Positions 7,435-15,936 are shown, counted from the stretch's first letter. The stretch is 26,536 nucleotides of DNA from CAZPMC01 sp964587755 (GCA_964587755.1 CAZPMC010000033.1:1-26536), one strand, 5' to 3'. Notes: generated from the sequence alone by a model not told the origin. Numbers and translations are program-made.

Positions 7435-8178
7435 TTACATAACAAGTCCGCCGTCAATATCAATTACCTGCCCTGTAACATAAGCCGCATCATCAGAAGA
7501 AAGAAAAGCTACAACACCGGCCACGTCTTCAGGTGTCCCGAACCTTCCGAGTGGAATGCTTTGCAAATACTTGCCTCTGACTTCCTCAGGCAGTACATCT
7601 GTCATTTTGCTTTTTATAATACCCGGTGCTACTGCATTACAGGTAACACCCCTTGATGCAAACTCTTTTGCAGTAGTTTTTGTAAGTCCTATCAAGCCAG
7701 CTTTAGAAGCTGAATAATTCGCCTGTCCCGGGTTGCCATACCTTCCGGCGACTGATGCAATATTTACAATACGCCCGTATTTTTGTTTTATCATTTTCTT
7801 TGCTACAAACTTCGTGCAAAGGAACGCACCTTTGAGATTTATATCTATTACCGCGTCCCAGTCTTCTTCTGACATCATAGCCATGGGCTTGTCTTTTGTT
7901 ATACCCGCGTTATTTACAAGTATGTCGATCCTGCCAAAGGTATCTACAGCCGAAGAAATCATACTTTTGATATCTTCAGGGTTTCTTACATCACCTCTTG
8001 TTGCAATTGCCTTAATACCCGCTGCTCTAAACTCCGCAAGAGTACTGTCAAGTTCCTCTGAGGAGGCAATATCATTTAATACTATATTAGCGCCTAAGGA
8101 TGCTAGCTTTAACGCAATAGCCTTTCCTAAACCTCTTGCAGAACCTGTCACTATTGCAGTTTTACCTTCTAATGTCAT
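7435..8178 (-). CDS. fabG: 3-oxoacyl-ACP reductase
   Basis: NADPH-dependent reduction of beta-ketoacyl-ACP, the first reductive step of each elongation cycle. 247 residues, a short-chain dehydrogenase. The cofactor loop TGSARGLG (11-18) and NNAG (89-92) are present, with the catalytic tetrad N114, S142, Y155 and K159 (YSASK). ATG at 8178 behind AGGGGG. It follows fabD by 20 bp and precedes acpP by 96 bp. Its position inside a complete fab operon makes the fatty-acid role secure over other SDR functions. Confidence 0.96.
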   Translation of the reverse strand: MTLEGKTAIVTGSARGLGKAIALKLASLGANIVLNDIASSEELDSTLAEFRAAGIKAIATRGDVRNPEDIKSMISSAVDTFGRIDILVNNAGITKDKPMAMMSEEDWDAVIDINLKGAFLCTKFVAKKMIKQKYGRIVNIASVAGRYGNPGQANYSASKAGLIGLTKTTAKEFASRGVTCNAVAPGIIKSKMTDVLPEEVRGKYLQSIPLGRFGTPEDVAGVVAFLSSDDAAYVTGQVIDIDGGLVM

Positions 8179-8198
8179 GAACTGTATCCCCCTACTCT

Positions 8199-9134
8199 TT
8201 AGTTTGTTAACTGTTTCAAGGCTAACTCTAATGATTGTAAATCTTCAATATTTAAGGTCTTAACATCTCTGCTTATTTTTTTTACAAAGCCGCTGAGAAC
8301 CTTTCCCGGCCCTATTTCAACAAATGTATCTACACCCTTTTCAATCATAAGCCTCACTGAGCTATCCCACTTGACAGGGCTAAACACTTGAGATACTAGG
8401 GTTTCTATTATATCTGAAACTGAAGAGACGATATCACCTGTTACATTTGCAATCAGAGGTATTTTAAACTCGTCAAATTCAATATCCTGAAGCTCCAAAG
8501 CAAGTCTTTTGCCTGCCGGTTTTAGCATGCTGCAGTGAAAAGGCCCGCTTACTGCAAGCATAATAGTTCTTCTGGCTCCCTTTTGCGTGCATAGCTCTGC
8601 CGCCTTTTTAACAGCCTCCACTTCACCTGCAATAACAATCTGTCCAGGGCAGTTGTAATTTGCCGGCTCTACAATTCCAATGTCAGATGCGTTTTTACAG
8701 CACTCCTCAACGACCTCTGACTCAAGCCCCAATATAGCCGCCATGGTTCCCACCCCTAACGGCACAGCCTCCTGCATATATTTGCCTCTTTTTTTAACAA
8801 GGGCTACTGCCCTTTTGAAATCAATGGTGCCTGATAAAACATGAGCAGAGTATTCGCCAAGACTAAGTCCTGCGGTAAAATCAGGCTTTATTCCATTTTC
8901 AATCAAAGGCTGAAGACATGCAATGCTGGCTGTTAGTATTGACGGTTGGGTGTTTTCTGTTATTTTAAGTGTTTCATCATCACCGTCAAAAATCATAGCT
9001 TTCATGTCTGTTCCGAGAACTTCAGAGGCTTTATTGAAGATATCATCAGCCGATTTGTAAGCTTGGGCAATTTCCTTTCCCATACCTATGTATTGAGCTC
9101 CCTGACCAGGAAAAATAAATCCAATCTTTCCCAT
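8199..9134 (-). CDS. fabD: Malonyl-CoA:ACP transacylase
   Basis: Transfers malonyl from CoA to ACP to supply the elongation steps. 311 residues, the usual length. Motifs are FPGQGAQYIGMGKE at the N terminus, the nucleophile elbow GLSLGEYSA with S91, and the catalytic H200 in GPFHCSML; the C terminus has VEIGPGKVLSGFVKK. ATG at 9134 behind GGGAAG. It lies 33 bp after fabH and 20 bp before fabG in the operon. Confidence 0.96.
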   Translation of the reverse strand: MGKIGFIFPGQGAQYIGMGKEIAQAYKSADDIFNKASEVLGTDMKAMIFDGDDETLKITENTQPSILTASIACLQPLIENGIKPDFTAGLSLGEYSAHVLSGTIDFKRAVALVKKRGKYMQEAVPLGVGTMAAILGLESEVVEECCKNASDIGIVEPANYNCPGQIVIAGEVEAVKKAAELCTQKGARRTIMLAVSGPFHCSMLKPAGKRLALELQDIEFDEFKIPLIANVTGDIVSSVSDIIETLVSQVFSPVKWDSSVRLMIEKGVDTFVEIGPGKVLSGFVKKISRDVKTLNIEDLQSLELALKQLTN

Positions 9135-9167
9135 AAGACGACTTCCCTTTCCATTTATTCTTATTCT

Positions 9168-10169
9168 TTAACAGCTCCACTTAAGAAGTGCAGAACCCCA
9201 TGTCAACCCGCCGCCAAAGCCGACTAATACAATACTATCCCCTTTATTTATGCATTTTTGCCTGCAGGCATCATCCAATGCTACAGGTATTGAAGCCGAT
9301 GATATATTGCCATATCTTTCTATGGTTGTATAAACCTTATCCATAGATATTTGCAGCCTTTTAGCGGCTCCTTCAATAATTCTTATGTTGGCTTGATGAG
9401 GAATAATATACTTTAAATCCTTCACCTCTAAACCCGTATTTTCTATTACCTTTTCTATGGCTACCGGCATTATTCTGACAGCAAACTTAAACACCTCAGA
9501 ACCGTCTTGCCAAATGGTATTCTTTTTGATGTAGTTTTTCCGTCTTTCCAGATCAAATTCGGGCATATATAAGCATGGAATCGTAATATTTGTGCCATCA
9601 GTTCCGTCTGAAGCCATATATGTTGACAATATGCCAAGGCCTTCCTCAACCTCCCCGATTATAACAGCACCTGCCCCGTCACCGAAAAGAACGCATGTGT
9701 TTCTGTCCGTATAGTCCACTACTTTTGACATAGCTTCACAGCTGACAACCATTACACGCTTATAATATCCTGTTTCAACAAACTGCTTCGCTACAGTTAT
9801 AGCGTATAAAAATCCAGTGCAAGCAGCCCCTAAGTCAAATGCCGCTGCGTTTTTGGCACCAAGCTCTCTCTGAATGATGCATGAGGTCGTTGGTGTAAGA
9901 TAATCAGGTGTTGATGTTGAAACGATAATAAGATCTATATCAGATGCTTCAAGTCCTGAATTAGAAAGTGAAAGTTTAGCTGCCTCAACCGCCATAGTAT
10001 AAGCCGGAACGTCATCTTCCAAAAGTCGCCTTTGAGCGATTCCTGTCCTCTTGATAATCCACTCATCTGATGTATCAACCATTTTCTCAAGGTCTGAGTT
10101 GCTCAAAATCTTTTTTGGGACGAAACTTCCTGTTCCTAAAATTCCAACGTTTTTTCTTTTTTCGCTCAA
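9168..10169 (-). CDS. fabH: Beta-ketoacyl-ACP synthase III
   Basis: Starts fatty-acid synthesis by condensing an acyl-CoA with malonyl-ACP. 333 residues. The Cys-His-Asn triad is visible: C117 in GAACTGF, H258 in PHQANIRI and N288 in YGNISSAS; the family ending GFGGGLTWGSALLKW is present. The start is TTG at 10169, supported by GGAGG (10179-10183) nine nt upstream and by the conserved N terminus KNVGILGTGSFVP. This start lies inside the plsX reading frame, so the two genes overlap by 83 bp in different frames. Acyl-primer preference cannot be told from the sequence. Confidence 0.95.
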   Translation of the reverse strand: MSEKRKNVGILGTGSFVPKKILSNSDLEKMVDTSDEWIIKRTGIAQRRLLEDDVPAYTMAVEAAKLSLSNSGLEASDIDLIIVSTSTPDYLTPTTSCIIQRELGAKNAAAFDLGAACTGFLYAITVAKQFVETGYYKRVMVVSCEAMSKVVDYTDRNTCVLFGDGAGAVIIGEVEEGLGILSTYMASDGTDGTNITIPCLYMPEFDLERRKNYIKKNTIWQDGSEVFKFAVRIMPVAIEKVIENTGLEVKDLKYIIPHQANIRIIEGAAKRLQISMDKVYTTIERYGNISSASIPVALDDACRQKCINKGDSIVLVGFGGGLTWGSALLKWSC

Positions 10170-11172
10170 TATCCGGTACCTCCATTTGGTCTATGTTCTC
10201 CTTAATTTTGTCAAATACAGAGGTTTGAGAAAGATTATATGCCTTAATAATAACGTTTTTAATCGTCTTGTCATCAGAATTGCCATGGCTTTTTATAACC
10301 AGCCCATTAACACCCAGTATAGGGGCACCTCCGTCTTCGGACGGGTCCATCAGTTTTTTGAATTTCAACATATCCTTCATAACAAAAAGCAGAGACATTT
10401 TTGAAAAAATGGTGCGCTTAAACATTCCTTTCATAAATGAGCCAAAAAACTTGCCCGTTCCTTCAAGGAATTTTAGAATTACGTTTCCGATATAACCGTC
10501 ACATACTGCTACATCCACATTCCCAAGAGGAATATCCTTCCCCTCAATGTTGCCCACAAAATTCAGATTAGATGCGGACAACAGTGTATAAGCCTGTCTG
10601 AGTACCTCTGTACCCTTTTTAGCCTCGGTTCCCATATTGACAAGACCAACCTTGGGATTTTCTATATTGTAAAGCTCCTTTACATAAATAGAGCCAAAGG
10701 TAGCAAATTGAGCATAATTAACAGGTCTGCAGCTTGTATTAAGCCCTGCATCAATTAATAGACATTTCCCGCTCTCTGTAGGTATCATCGCCCCAAGTGC
10801 AGGTCTATCAACACCCTTAAGCCTGCCGAGTATAAACAGGGCACCCGTAAGAAGAGCACCAGTATTTCCTGCTGAAAGGAAAACATCGCCCTTTTTCTCC
10901 TTCAGCATATTAAAGCCTACCACCATAGATGAATTTTTTTTGCTTCTTATAGCACGTGTAGGTATATCATCGTTTGTTATTACCTCTTTAGAATGGATAA
11001 CTTCAATTCTTGAGCTGTTAAACTTACGCTTTGACAATATCTTATTTATCTGCTCACTATCACCTATAAGGGCAATGTCAAAACCTTCCCGGCTTTTAAT
11101 AGCATCTATACTGCCGTTTACAATCGCTTTTGGTGCATTGTCGCCACCCATTGCGTCGACTAATATCTTCAA
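10087..11172 (-). CDS. plsX: Phosphate acyltransferase
   Basis: Makes acyl-phosphate from acyl-ACP for PlsY in the first step of phospholipid synthesis, as a peripheral membrane protein. 361 residues against about 330-340 usually. The N terminus ILVDAMGGDNAPKAIV is diagnostic, and LSAGNTGALLTGALFILGR and LIDAGLN are typical. The start is TTG at 11172 behind AGGAG; an in-frame stop lies just upstream. The last 30 or so residues form a Lys/Arg-rich tail (RKKKKRWNFRNRKFRPKK) which is unusual and is encoded where the frame overlaps the fabH start. The tail might aid membrane binding or simply reflect the overlap. It follows fapR by 79 bp. Confidence 0.95.
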   Translation of the reverse strand: MKILVDAMGGDNAPKAIVNGSIDAIKSREGFDIALIGDSEQINKILSKRKFNSSRIEVIHSKEVITNDDIPTRAIRSKKNSSMVVGFNMLKEKKGDVFLSAGNTGALLTGALFILGRLKGVDRPALGAMIPTESGKCLLIDAGLNTSCRPVNYAQFATFGSIYVKELYNIENPKVGLVNMGTEAKKGTEVLRQAYTLLSASNLNFVGNIEGKDIPLGNVDVAVCDGYIGNVILKFLEGTGKFFGSFMKGMFKRTIFSKMSLLFVMKDMLKFKKLMDPSEDGGAPILGVNGLVIKSHGNSDDKTIKNVIIKAYNLSQTSVFDKIKENIDQMEVPDIERKKKKRWNFRNRKFRPKKDFEQLRP

Positions 11173-11251
11173 ATTGTGTCACTCCTAATTTCTAATTATT
11201 AATGCCTTCATAACTAATATTTCCATAATAATAAAAATACTATCAATTTTA

Positions 11252-11815
11252 TTATTTATCAAGCGAAACAAGAATGAATTTCCCTCTGAAGACCTCCACC
11301 TGCTTTTCATAGATCTTTACCCATACAATATAGCTATTTCCCCTAACGTGCTTAACAGATGCTTTTGCAACAAGTCTTGAGCCTGAATAAACTGCCGTTT
11401 TATACTTAATATTTGCAACACCTACCAGTGCAACGCTTGCATCTATAACGGCTATTGCCAGGGACTCAGCCAATGAATATATGAAATGACCTCTTATAAT
11501 CTTTGTCTTCTCAAACGCCATGGAGTCATCAGTTTCAAGAATCGATACACCTTCCTTGCCAAGTGATATATCAATCAACTCGCCGATAATCTCCTTGCTT
11601 TGAAGCGATTTTACCTTTCTATGATTATTCTCAGCGACAGCTTTAATTCTTTCTCTCAGCTCCGGTATACCTAACTCAAGCCGGTCGAGTCTAATGGTCG
11701 GGACGCTGACTGAAAACATCTCCGCCAAATCGTCATCTGTAAGAAAGGGATCACTTGTTATTTTATCAATTAGTATCTTTTGTCTCTCTTTCTTATAAAG
11801 AGAAGATCTACTCAT
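11252..11815 (-). CDS. fapR: FapR, fatty-acid and phospholipid biosynthesis repressor
   Basis: A transcriptional repressor that releases DNA when it binds malonyl-CoA or malonyl-ACP, as shown for Bacillus FapR. 187 residues from the ATG at 11815 (B. subtilis FapR is about 188). The N terminus is a DeoR-like helix-turn-helix with SVSVPTIRLDRLELGIPELRERIK (about 35-58), followed by a linker and a hotdog-fold effector domain containing GHFIYSLAESLAIAVID. Translation could be opened 33 codons upstream at 11914, but that region is the promoter itself (-10 at 11886-11891), and the ATG at 11815 has AGGTGG upstream and matches the family. It heads the plsX-fab operon and is probably autoregulated. 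Confidence 0.95.
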   Translation of the reverse strand: MSRSSLYKKERQKILIDKITSDPFLTDDDLAEMFSVSVPTIRLDRLELGIPELRERIKAVAENNHRKVKSLQSKEIIGELIDISLGKEGVSILETDDSMAFEKTKIIRGHFIYSLAESLAIAVIDASVALVGVANIKYKTAVYSGSRLVAKASVKHVRGNSYIVWVKIYEKQVEVFRGKFILVSLDK

Positions 11816-11855
11816 AAAGTGCACCACCTGTATATTATATTGCCCATATTCATTT

Positions 11856-11872
11856 ATATTACCTACTACTAT
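11856..11872 (-). promoter_or_regulatory. Probable FapR operator in the fapR leader
   Basis: The 17-bp imperfect palindrome ATATTACCTACTACTAT (plus strand) has 6-bp arms agreeing at five of six positions around a 5-bp centre. This is the layout of the Bacillus FapR operator as I recall it (TTAGTA, five bases, TACTAA). It starts about 14 bp downstream of the -10, where a bound repressor would block initiation. The match is from memory and was not scored against a matrix. Confidence 0.5.
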
Positions 11873-11885
11873 GTCCTCATACCAA

Positions 11886-11914
11886 ATTATAATATATCTT
11901 TTTAAAATAAGCAA
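11886..11914 (-). promoter_or_regulatory. fapR-plsX-fab operon promoter
   Basis: On the minus strand TTGCTT (11914-11909), a 17-bp spacer and a perfect TATAAT (11891-11886). Transcription would start near 11879, giving a leader of about 65 nt before the fapR ATG. Confidence 0.7.
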
Positions 11915-11978
11915 CTATTTCCGCAAAAAATGCTAAATGCTAGGTTGGATAAGGAGATTTTGTTTGTGTGGTGATAAT

Positions 11979-12170
11979 TACAGACTGTGAAACATGGCGA
12001 AGTTGGAATGCGGGCGCAGGACAGTCGCAGTACGATAGCCTTATGCAGATAACTTAAAAGGTAGGTTGATAGCAGATCAATAATCCTGTGAGGAACATTT
12101 ACAGACTGTGAAATAATGTCTATGCTGAACCATCCCGCATTGCAACAAGGATAAATTTCTACAGTCTGTT
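11979..12170. repeat. Imperfect inverted repeat with reiterated ACAGACTGT, possible MITE or structured RNA
   Basis: This covers most of the gene-free gap between fapR and pgsA (11816-12211). ACAGACTGT (11980-11988) and GTTGGAATGCGGG (12002-12014) recur inverted as CCCGCATTGCAAC (12134-12146, 12 of 13 positions) and ACAGTCTGT (12161-12169), with nearly equal inner spacing (13 and 14 nt). A third ACAGACTGTGAAA lies inside (12101-12113), directly repeated from the left arm. TAGGTTG sits 39 nt upstream of both direct copies (11941 and 12062), so there is also a direct repeat with a 121-bp period. No reading frame of note is present. A decayed non-autonomous transposon is my first guess; I could not match the ends to a named family. 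Confidence 0.55.
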
Positions 12171-12211
12171 TGTGATGAACTGGAGACTAAATAATGCTTA
12201 GCTACCTGTAT

Positions 12212-12829
12212 TTATACATCAACATTAATAACATTTATATTCTTTTTAATATAATCATAAAGCGAAATAATTGTTATAACAACAGCGATAAACATCGCAT
12301 AATCATCAAATTTGAAATTTGTAAACAAGCTTAAGGGGAAATTGTCCATCAAAGCCGCAACTATTGCTATGTCCTGACAAACCGTCTTTAGCTTGCCGAG
12401 CTTGCCGGCTGCTATTATTATTCCCTCTCCCGCTGCAACAAGTCTAAGTCCAGTTACTATAAACTCTCTTGAAATAATCAGCATTGCTACCCATCCATTG
12501 ATATCACCACTTTGTACAAGTGCCATCAATGCTGCAGTAACAAGCAGTTTATCCGCTATGGGATCAAGAAATTTGCCGAAGTTTGTAACTAGTTTATGTT
12601 TCCTGGCTATATACCCATCAACAGCATCAGTGCTTGATGCAATGATAAATATGCCTGCCCCAATGTATCCCCCATAAGAAGCTAAAAATTGATTTATAGC
12701 TATAAGCAGGGGTTTTATTGACTGCAAAATCCCTGCGTTTATTATTGCATCGGGAATCGGTATAACAAAAATCATCAAAACAGGAATGAAGAATATTCTT
12801 GAAAGTGTAATTTTATTGGGTAAATTCAT
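12212..12829 (-). CDS. pgsA: CDP-diacylglycerol--glycerol-3-phosphate 3-phosphatidyltransferase
   Basis: Makes phosphatidylglycerolphosphate from CDP-diacylglycerol and glycerol-3-phosphate in the membrane. 205 residues with several hydrophobic helices. The CDP-alcohol phosphatidyltransferase signature DG-x2-AR-x8-G-x3-D-x3-D is complete in the segment starting DAVDGYIARKHKL and ending GKFLDPIADK. The N terminus MNLPNKITLSRI is typical of PgsA. The ATG at 12829 lies inside the last codons of rimO (17-bp overlap), which suggests coupled translation. It is the last gene of the recA-recX-rimO-pgsA run; no clear terminator follows before the repeat-rich gap. Confidence 0.95.
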   Translation of the reverse strand: MNLPNKITLSRIFFIPVLMIFVIPIPDAIINAGILQSIKPLLIAINQFLASYGGYIGAGIFIIASSTDAVDGYIARKHKLVTNFGKFLDPIADKLLVTAALMALVQSGDINGWVAMLIISREFIVTGLRLVAAGEGIIIAAGKLGKLKTVCQDIAIVAALMDNFPLSLFTNFKFDDYAMFIAVVITIISLYDYIKKNINVINVDV

Positions 12830-14153
12830 CTCTAACCTCTCCAGTTAAATCATATTGATCGCTATCCAGTATTTTTACATTCACCATTTGACCCATTTTA
12901 AGGGGTTCGCGGGAAGTAAAATAAATCTTACCGTCTATATCCGGTGCTTCCCCATAGCTTCTTCCATAGTAGAAAATGCCATCCTCAGCTACGCCTTCAA
13001 CTAAACATAAGTATTCCTTACCAAGGCACTGCGAGTTTAACTGTTCAGAAATCTGACTTTGAATCCCCATTAATTTGTCGTAGCGAGCTTTTTTAACAGC
13101 TGATGAGACCTGATGCTGCATTTTCCCTGCAGGTGTGCCATCCTCTCTAGAATACATAAATATTCCAAGTCTGTCAAACCTATTTTCTTTTACAAAATCG
13201 GTCAAAATGTCAAAATCCTTTTCTGTTTCACCAGGAAAACCTACTATTAAAGTTGTACGAATAATAAGCCCCTTTATTTGAGATCGAAGCTTGGCAATAA
13301 GCTTTTTTAAATCCTCGGTTCTACCCCGCCTGCCCATCCTCTTTAAAACGTCGTCAGAGGCATGCTGTATAGGGATATCAAGGTATTTGCATACCTTCTC
13401 GTTATTTGCTATTTCATCAATCAATTGCTGGTCGATTTCCTCAGGATAACAGTAAAGTAAGCGTATCCATTCTATTCCTTCCAGCTTGCTTATCCCTCGT
13501 ATTAGCTGTACTAATTTTTTCTCCCCATATAAATCAACACCGTACCTGGTGGTATCCTGAGCAACGAGAATAATCTCCTTGACACCCATTTTCGCTAAGC
13601 CTTCTGCTTCCTTTATAATATTCTCAAGCCTTCTGCTTCTGTATCTGCCCCGCAGTGACGGAATAATACAGTAAGTACAGCAGTTGTCACATCCTTCGGC
13701 AATTTTCAGGTATGCATAATCTTTGCCTGTGGATAGGATTCTCTCGCCTTCAAGGTATTCTGTCCCCACAAGAGGTGCATATATTGCTGCTTGAGAGCCT
13801 TTATATGCTTTTTTTATTATTTCTGTTATTTGAGAATAGCTTCCTGTTCCCAGTACGGCGTCAACCTCGGGTATTTCATCAAGAATCATTTGTCTGTATC
13901 TTTCAGCCAGACAGCCCGCAACAATAAGCAGCTCACATTTTTTTTCTTTGTAAGCTGCCATTTCAATGATTGTATTAATAGACTCCTGCTTTGCGTCTTC
14001 GATAAATCCGCATGTATTTACGATTATTATCTGAGCTTCATTGCAATCAGACACTATTTCACAGCCGGTGCTTTTCAATAAACCAAGCATGAGCTCGCTG
14101 TCAACAAGGTTTTTAGGGCATCCCAGCGATACCAGCCCGATTTTTTTGTTCAA
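12813..14153 (-). CDS. rimO: Ribosomal protein S12 methylthiotransferase
   Basis: A radical SAM enzyme that methylthiolates an aspartate of ribosomal protein S12. 446 residues. The N-terminal UPF0004 domain carries the auxiliary-cluster cysteines C12, C48 and C81; the radical SAM cluster is CDNCCTYC (C155, C159, C162); a C-terminal TRAM domain ends the protein (about 375-440). The opening IGLVSLGCPKNLVDSE is characteristic of RimO rather than MiaB. The start is TTG at 14153 with GGGAG nine nt upstream. It lies 35 bp after recX. Confidence 0.95.
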   Translation of the reverse strand: MNKKIGLVSLGCPKNLVDSELMLGLLKSTGCEIVSDCNEAQIIIVNTCGFIEDAKQESINTIIEMAAYKEKKCELLIVAGCLAERYRQMILDEIPEVDAVLGTGSYSQITEIIKKAYKGSQAAIYAPLVGTEYLEGERILSTGKDYAYLKIAEGCDNCCTYCIIPSLRGRYRSRRLENIIKEAEGLAKMGVKEIILVAQDTTRYGVDLYGEKKLVQLIRGISKLEGIEWIRLLYCYPEEIDQQLIDEIANNEKVCKYLDIPIQHASDDVLKRMGRRGRTEDLKKLIAKLRSQIKGLIIRTTLIVGFPGETEKDFDILTDFVKENRFDRLGIFMYSREDGTPAGKMQHQVSSAVKKARYDKLMGIQSQISEQLNSQCLGKEYLCLVEGVAEDGIFYYGRSYGEAPDIDGKIYFTSREPLKMGQMVNVKILDSDQYDLTGEVRDEFTQ

Positions 14154-14188
14154 TAATTACAACTCCCTTTGCATCTATGTCGTATCTT

Positions 14189-14812
14189 TTATTCTGCTGC
14201 TCCAGAAACTTCTTTTAGGGCTTTCCTGACTATTTCATTTGAAAAGCCCCTATGTAATAGAAACATATATGCTTTTTTTTGTATCTTTTCATCGTTTAAA
14301 TCATATTTCCCAAATTTCCTTTTCAAAAGATTCTCAGCTACAATGTGATCCTCCACTTTGTAGTCTTCCAGGACCTCATCGACAATATCCTCAGGAATGC
14401 CTTTACTTAAAAGCTCCATTTTCATTAATCTCTTTGACATTGGCTTTAGCTTGCTCCGGTCAAAAACGTACTTTTGAGCGTAGAGTTTATTATTTATATA
14501 TCCGATTGCTTTAAGCTCCTCAATGACAGCGTCTATACATTCACTCTCAAAGCCTTCATTTTGAAGTCGCTGACGCACTTCCTTCTCGGTACGTAGCCTC
14601 ATGGCAAGGTATCTAACAGCCAGTGATTTTGCCTTATTGAAATTTAGTTTGCCTTTTATATAATCAATTGTCTCCTGCGATATCTGTGTATTTTCGTATA
14701 GATTCAAAGCAATATAGTCCTCTTCAGAAATCGTGAACGAAAACTTACCATCAATATAAACAGATAACCGGTCTTTTTTTTTCCGACCCTTTTCTACTGA
14801 TGTTATTTCCAA
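14189..14812 (-). CDS. recX: RecX regulatory protein
   Basis: Binds RecA filaments and modulates recombinase activity. 207 residues, at the longer end seen in Firmicutes. Three-helix RecX repeats are visible: a motif with KSLAVRYLAMRLRTEKEVRQRL (about 59-80) followed by YINNKLYAQKYVFDR and a C-terminal repeat with KKAYMFLLHRGFSNEIVRKAL. The start is TTG at 14812 behind GGTGGTGAG; no better ATG exists. It lies 36 bp downstream of recA and is probably co-transcribed, hence DNA-damage inducible. Confidence 0.93.
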   Translation of the reverse strand: MEITSVEKGRKKKDRLSVYIDGKFSFTISEEDYIALNLYENTQISQETIDYIKGKLNFNKAKSLAVRYLAMRLRTEKEVRQRLQNEGFESECIDAVIEELKAIGYINNKLYAQKYVFDRSKLKPMSKRLMKMELLSKGIPEDIVDEVLEDYKVEDHIVAENLLKRKFGKYDLNDEKIQKKAYMFLLHRGFSNEIVRKALKEVSGAAE

Positions 14813-14848
14813 AAGCTCACCACCCCCAAGGCACTATATTATTATATT

Positions 14849-15910
14849 CTATTTAATAGCAGGATTCAATTCTTCTTTATCACCTTTATCCTCATTCTCA
14901 TGTATGTTTGTGCTCTTTAAAAATGCCTCGCTATAATTCTCTCTTATTTTTTGTTCCAGTTCTTCTAAAATCTCGGGATTAGCAGAAAGGAACTGTTTTA
15001 CATTTTCTCTTCCCTGACCTATCCTCTGTTCGTTGTATGAATACCAGGAACCGCTTTTATTTACAATGTCCAGATTAACTGCTACATCAAGTATGCTGCC
15101 TTCTTTAGAGATACCCTTGCCGTATATAATGTCAAATTCGGCTTCTTTAAATGGAGGTGCAACCTTGTTTTTTACAACCTTAACTCTTGTTCTGTTCCCT
15201 ATAAATTCAGTGCCCTGCTTAAGAGTTTCAATTCTTCTGACGTCAAGACGTACCGAAGAGTAAAACTTAAGAGCCCTGCCGCCCGGAGTTGTCTCAGGAT
15301 TCCCAAACATAATACCGACCTTTTCTCTTAGTTGATTTATAAAAATACAGGTTGTATTTGATTTACTTACAACACCCGCCAGCTTTCTTAGCGCCTGGGA
15401 CATTAATCTTGCTTGAAGACCCACATGAGAATCTCCCATTTCTCCGTCAATTTCAGCCTTTGGTACAAGTGCCGCAACAGAGTCAATAACAATGATATCA
15501 ATAGCACCGCTTCTGACAAGAGCTTCAGCTATCTCAAGTGCCTGCTCTCCCGTATCAGGCTGAGATACAATGAGGTTGTCTATATCAACTCCAAGGTTTT
15601 TTGCGTAAACTGGGTCGAGAGCATGCTCAGCATCTATGAAAGCAGCTTCACCGCCTGCCTTCTGGGCTTCCGCCACAACATGAAGAGCAACTGTAGTCTT
15701 ACCGGAGGACTCAGGTCCGAAAATCTCAACAATTCTTCCCCTCGGCACGCCTCCCACGCCTAGGGCAATATCAAGACCTATTGCACCTGTAGGAATAATA
15801 TCGATGTTCATGTGGGAATTTTCACCCAGTTTCATAACAGCACCTTTGCCAAATTGCTTCTCAATTTGACTTAATGCCATTTCCAAAGCCTTCTTTTTCT
15901 CAATCATCAC
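14849..15910 (-). CDS. recA: Recombinase RecA
   Basis: Forms filaments on single-stranded DNA, drives strand exchange and triggers LexA cleavage. 353 residues. Walker A GPESSGKT (65-72), Walker B-like IDIIVIDSVAALVP and the L2 loop region FINQLREKVGIMFGNPETTPGG are all present, and the C terminus is acidic. The start may be GTG at 15910 or ATG at 15907, one codon apart; AGGAGG lies 7 and 10 nt upstream respectively. It has its own consensus promoter and an SOS box, so it is controlled by DNA damage. Confidence 0.98.
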   Translation of the reverse strand: MMIEKKKALEMALSQIEKQFGKGAVMKLGENSHMNIDIIPTGAIGLDIALGVGGVPRGRIVEIFGPESSGKTTVALHVVAEAQKAGGEAAFIDAEHALDPVYAKNLGVDIDNLIVSQPDTGEQALEIAEALVRSGAIDIIVIDSVAALVPKAEIDGEMGDSHVGLQARLMSQALRKLAGVVSKSNTTCIFINQLREKVGIMFGNPETTPGGRALKFYSSVRLDVRRIETLKQGTEFIGNRTRVKVVKNKVAPPFKEAEFDIIYGKGISKEGSILDVAVNLDIVNKSGSWYSYNEQRIGQGRENVKQFLSANPEILEELEQKIRENYSEAFLKSTNIHENEDKGDKEELNPAIK

Positions 15911-15936
15911 AAGCTGACCTCCTAATTAATATATAT

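Noticed and set aside
11227..11256. Hairpin at the end of fapR (AATAATAAAA and its complement)
   Set aside because: The stem is made only of A-T pairs, overlaps the stop codon and would be very weak; such repeats are expected by chance in this AT-rich gap.
11816..11914. Longer FapR starting at 11914
   Set aside because: The added 33 residues would be translated from the promoter (TATAAT at 11891-11886) and operator region, and Bacillus FapR begins at the position equivalent to 11815.
11979..12170. 6S RNA or another known structured RNA in the fapR-pgsA gap
   Set aside because: The length of the hairpin is right, but the 119-nt interior does not fold into a clear second stem by eye, no promoter or T-run terminator flanks it, and the internal direct repeat points to a repeat element instead.
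15413..15763. Plus-strand open frame of 116 codons opposite recA
   Set aside because: It is antisense to a secure recA gene, has no ribosome binding site and encodes a protein of low complexity; the same holds for the other plus-strand frames inside the fab, rimO, murJ, iorA and beta-CASP genes.
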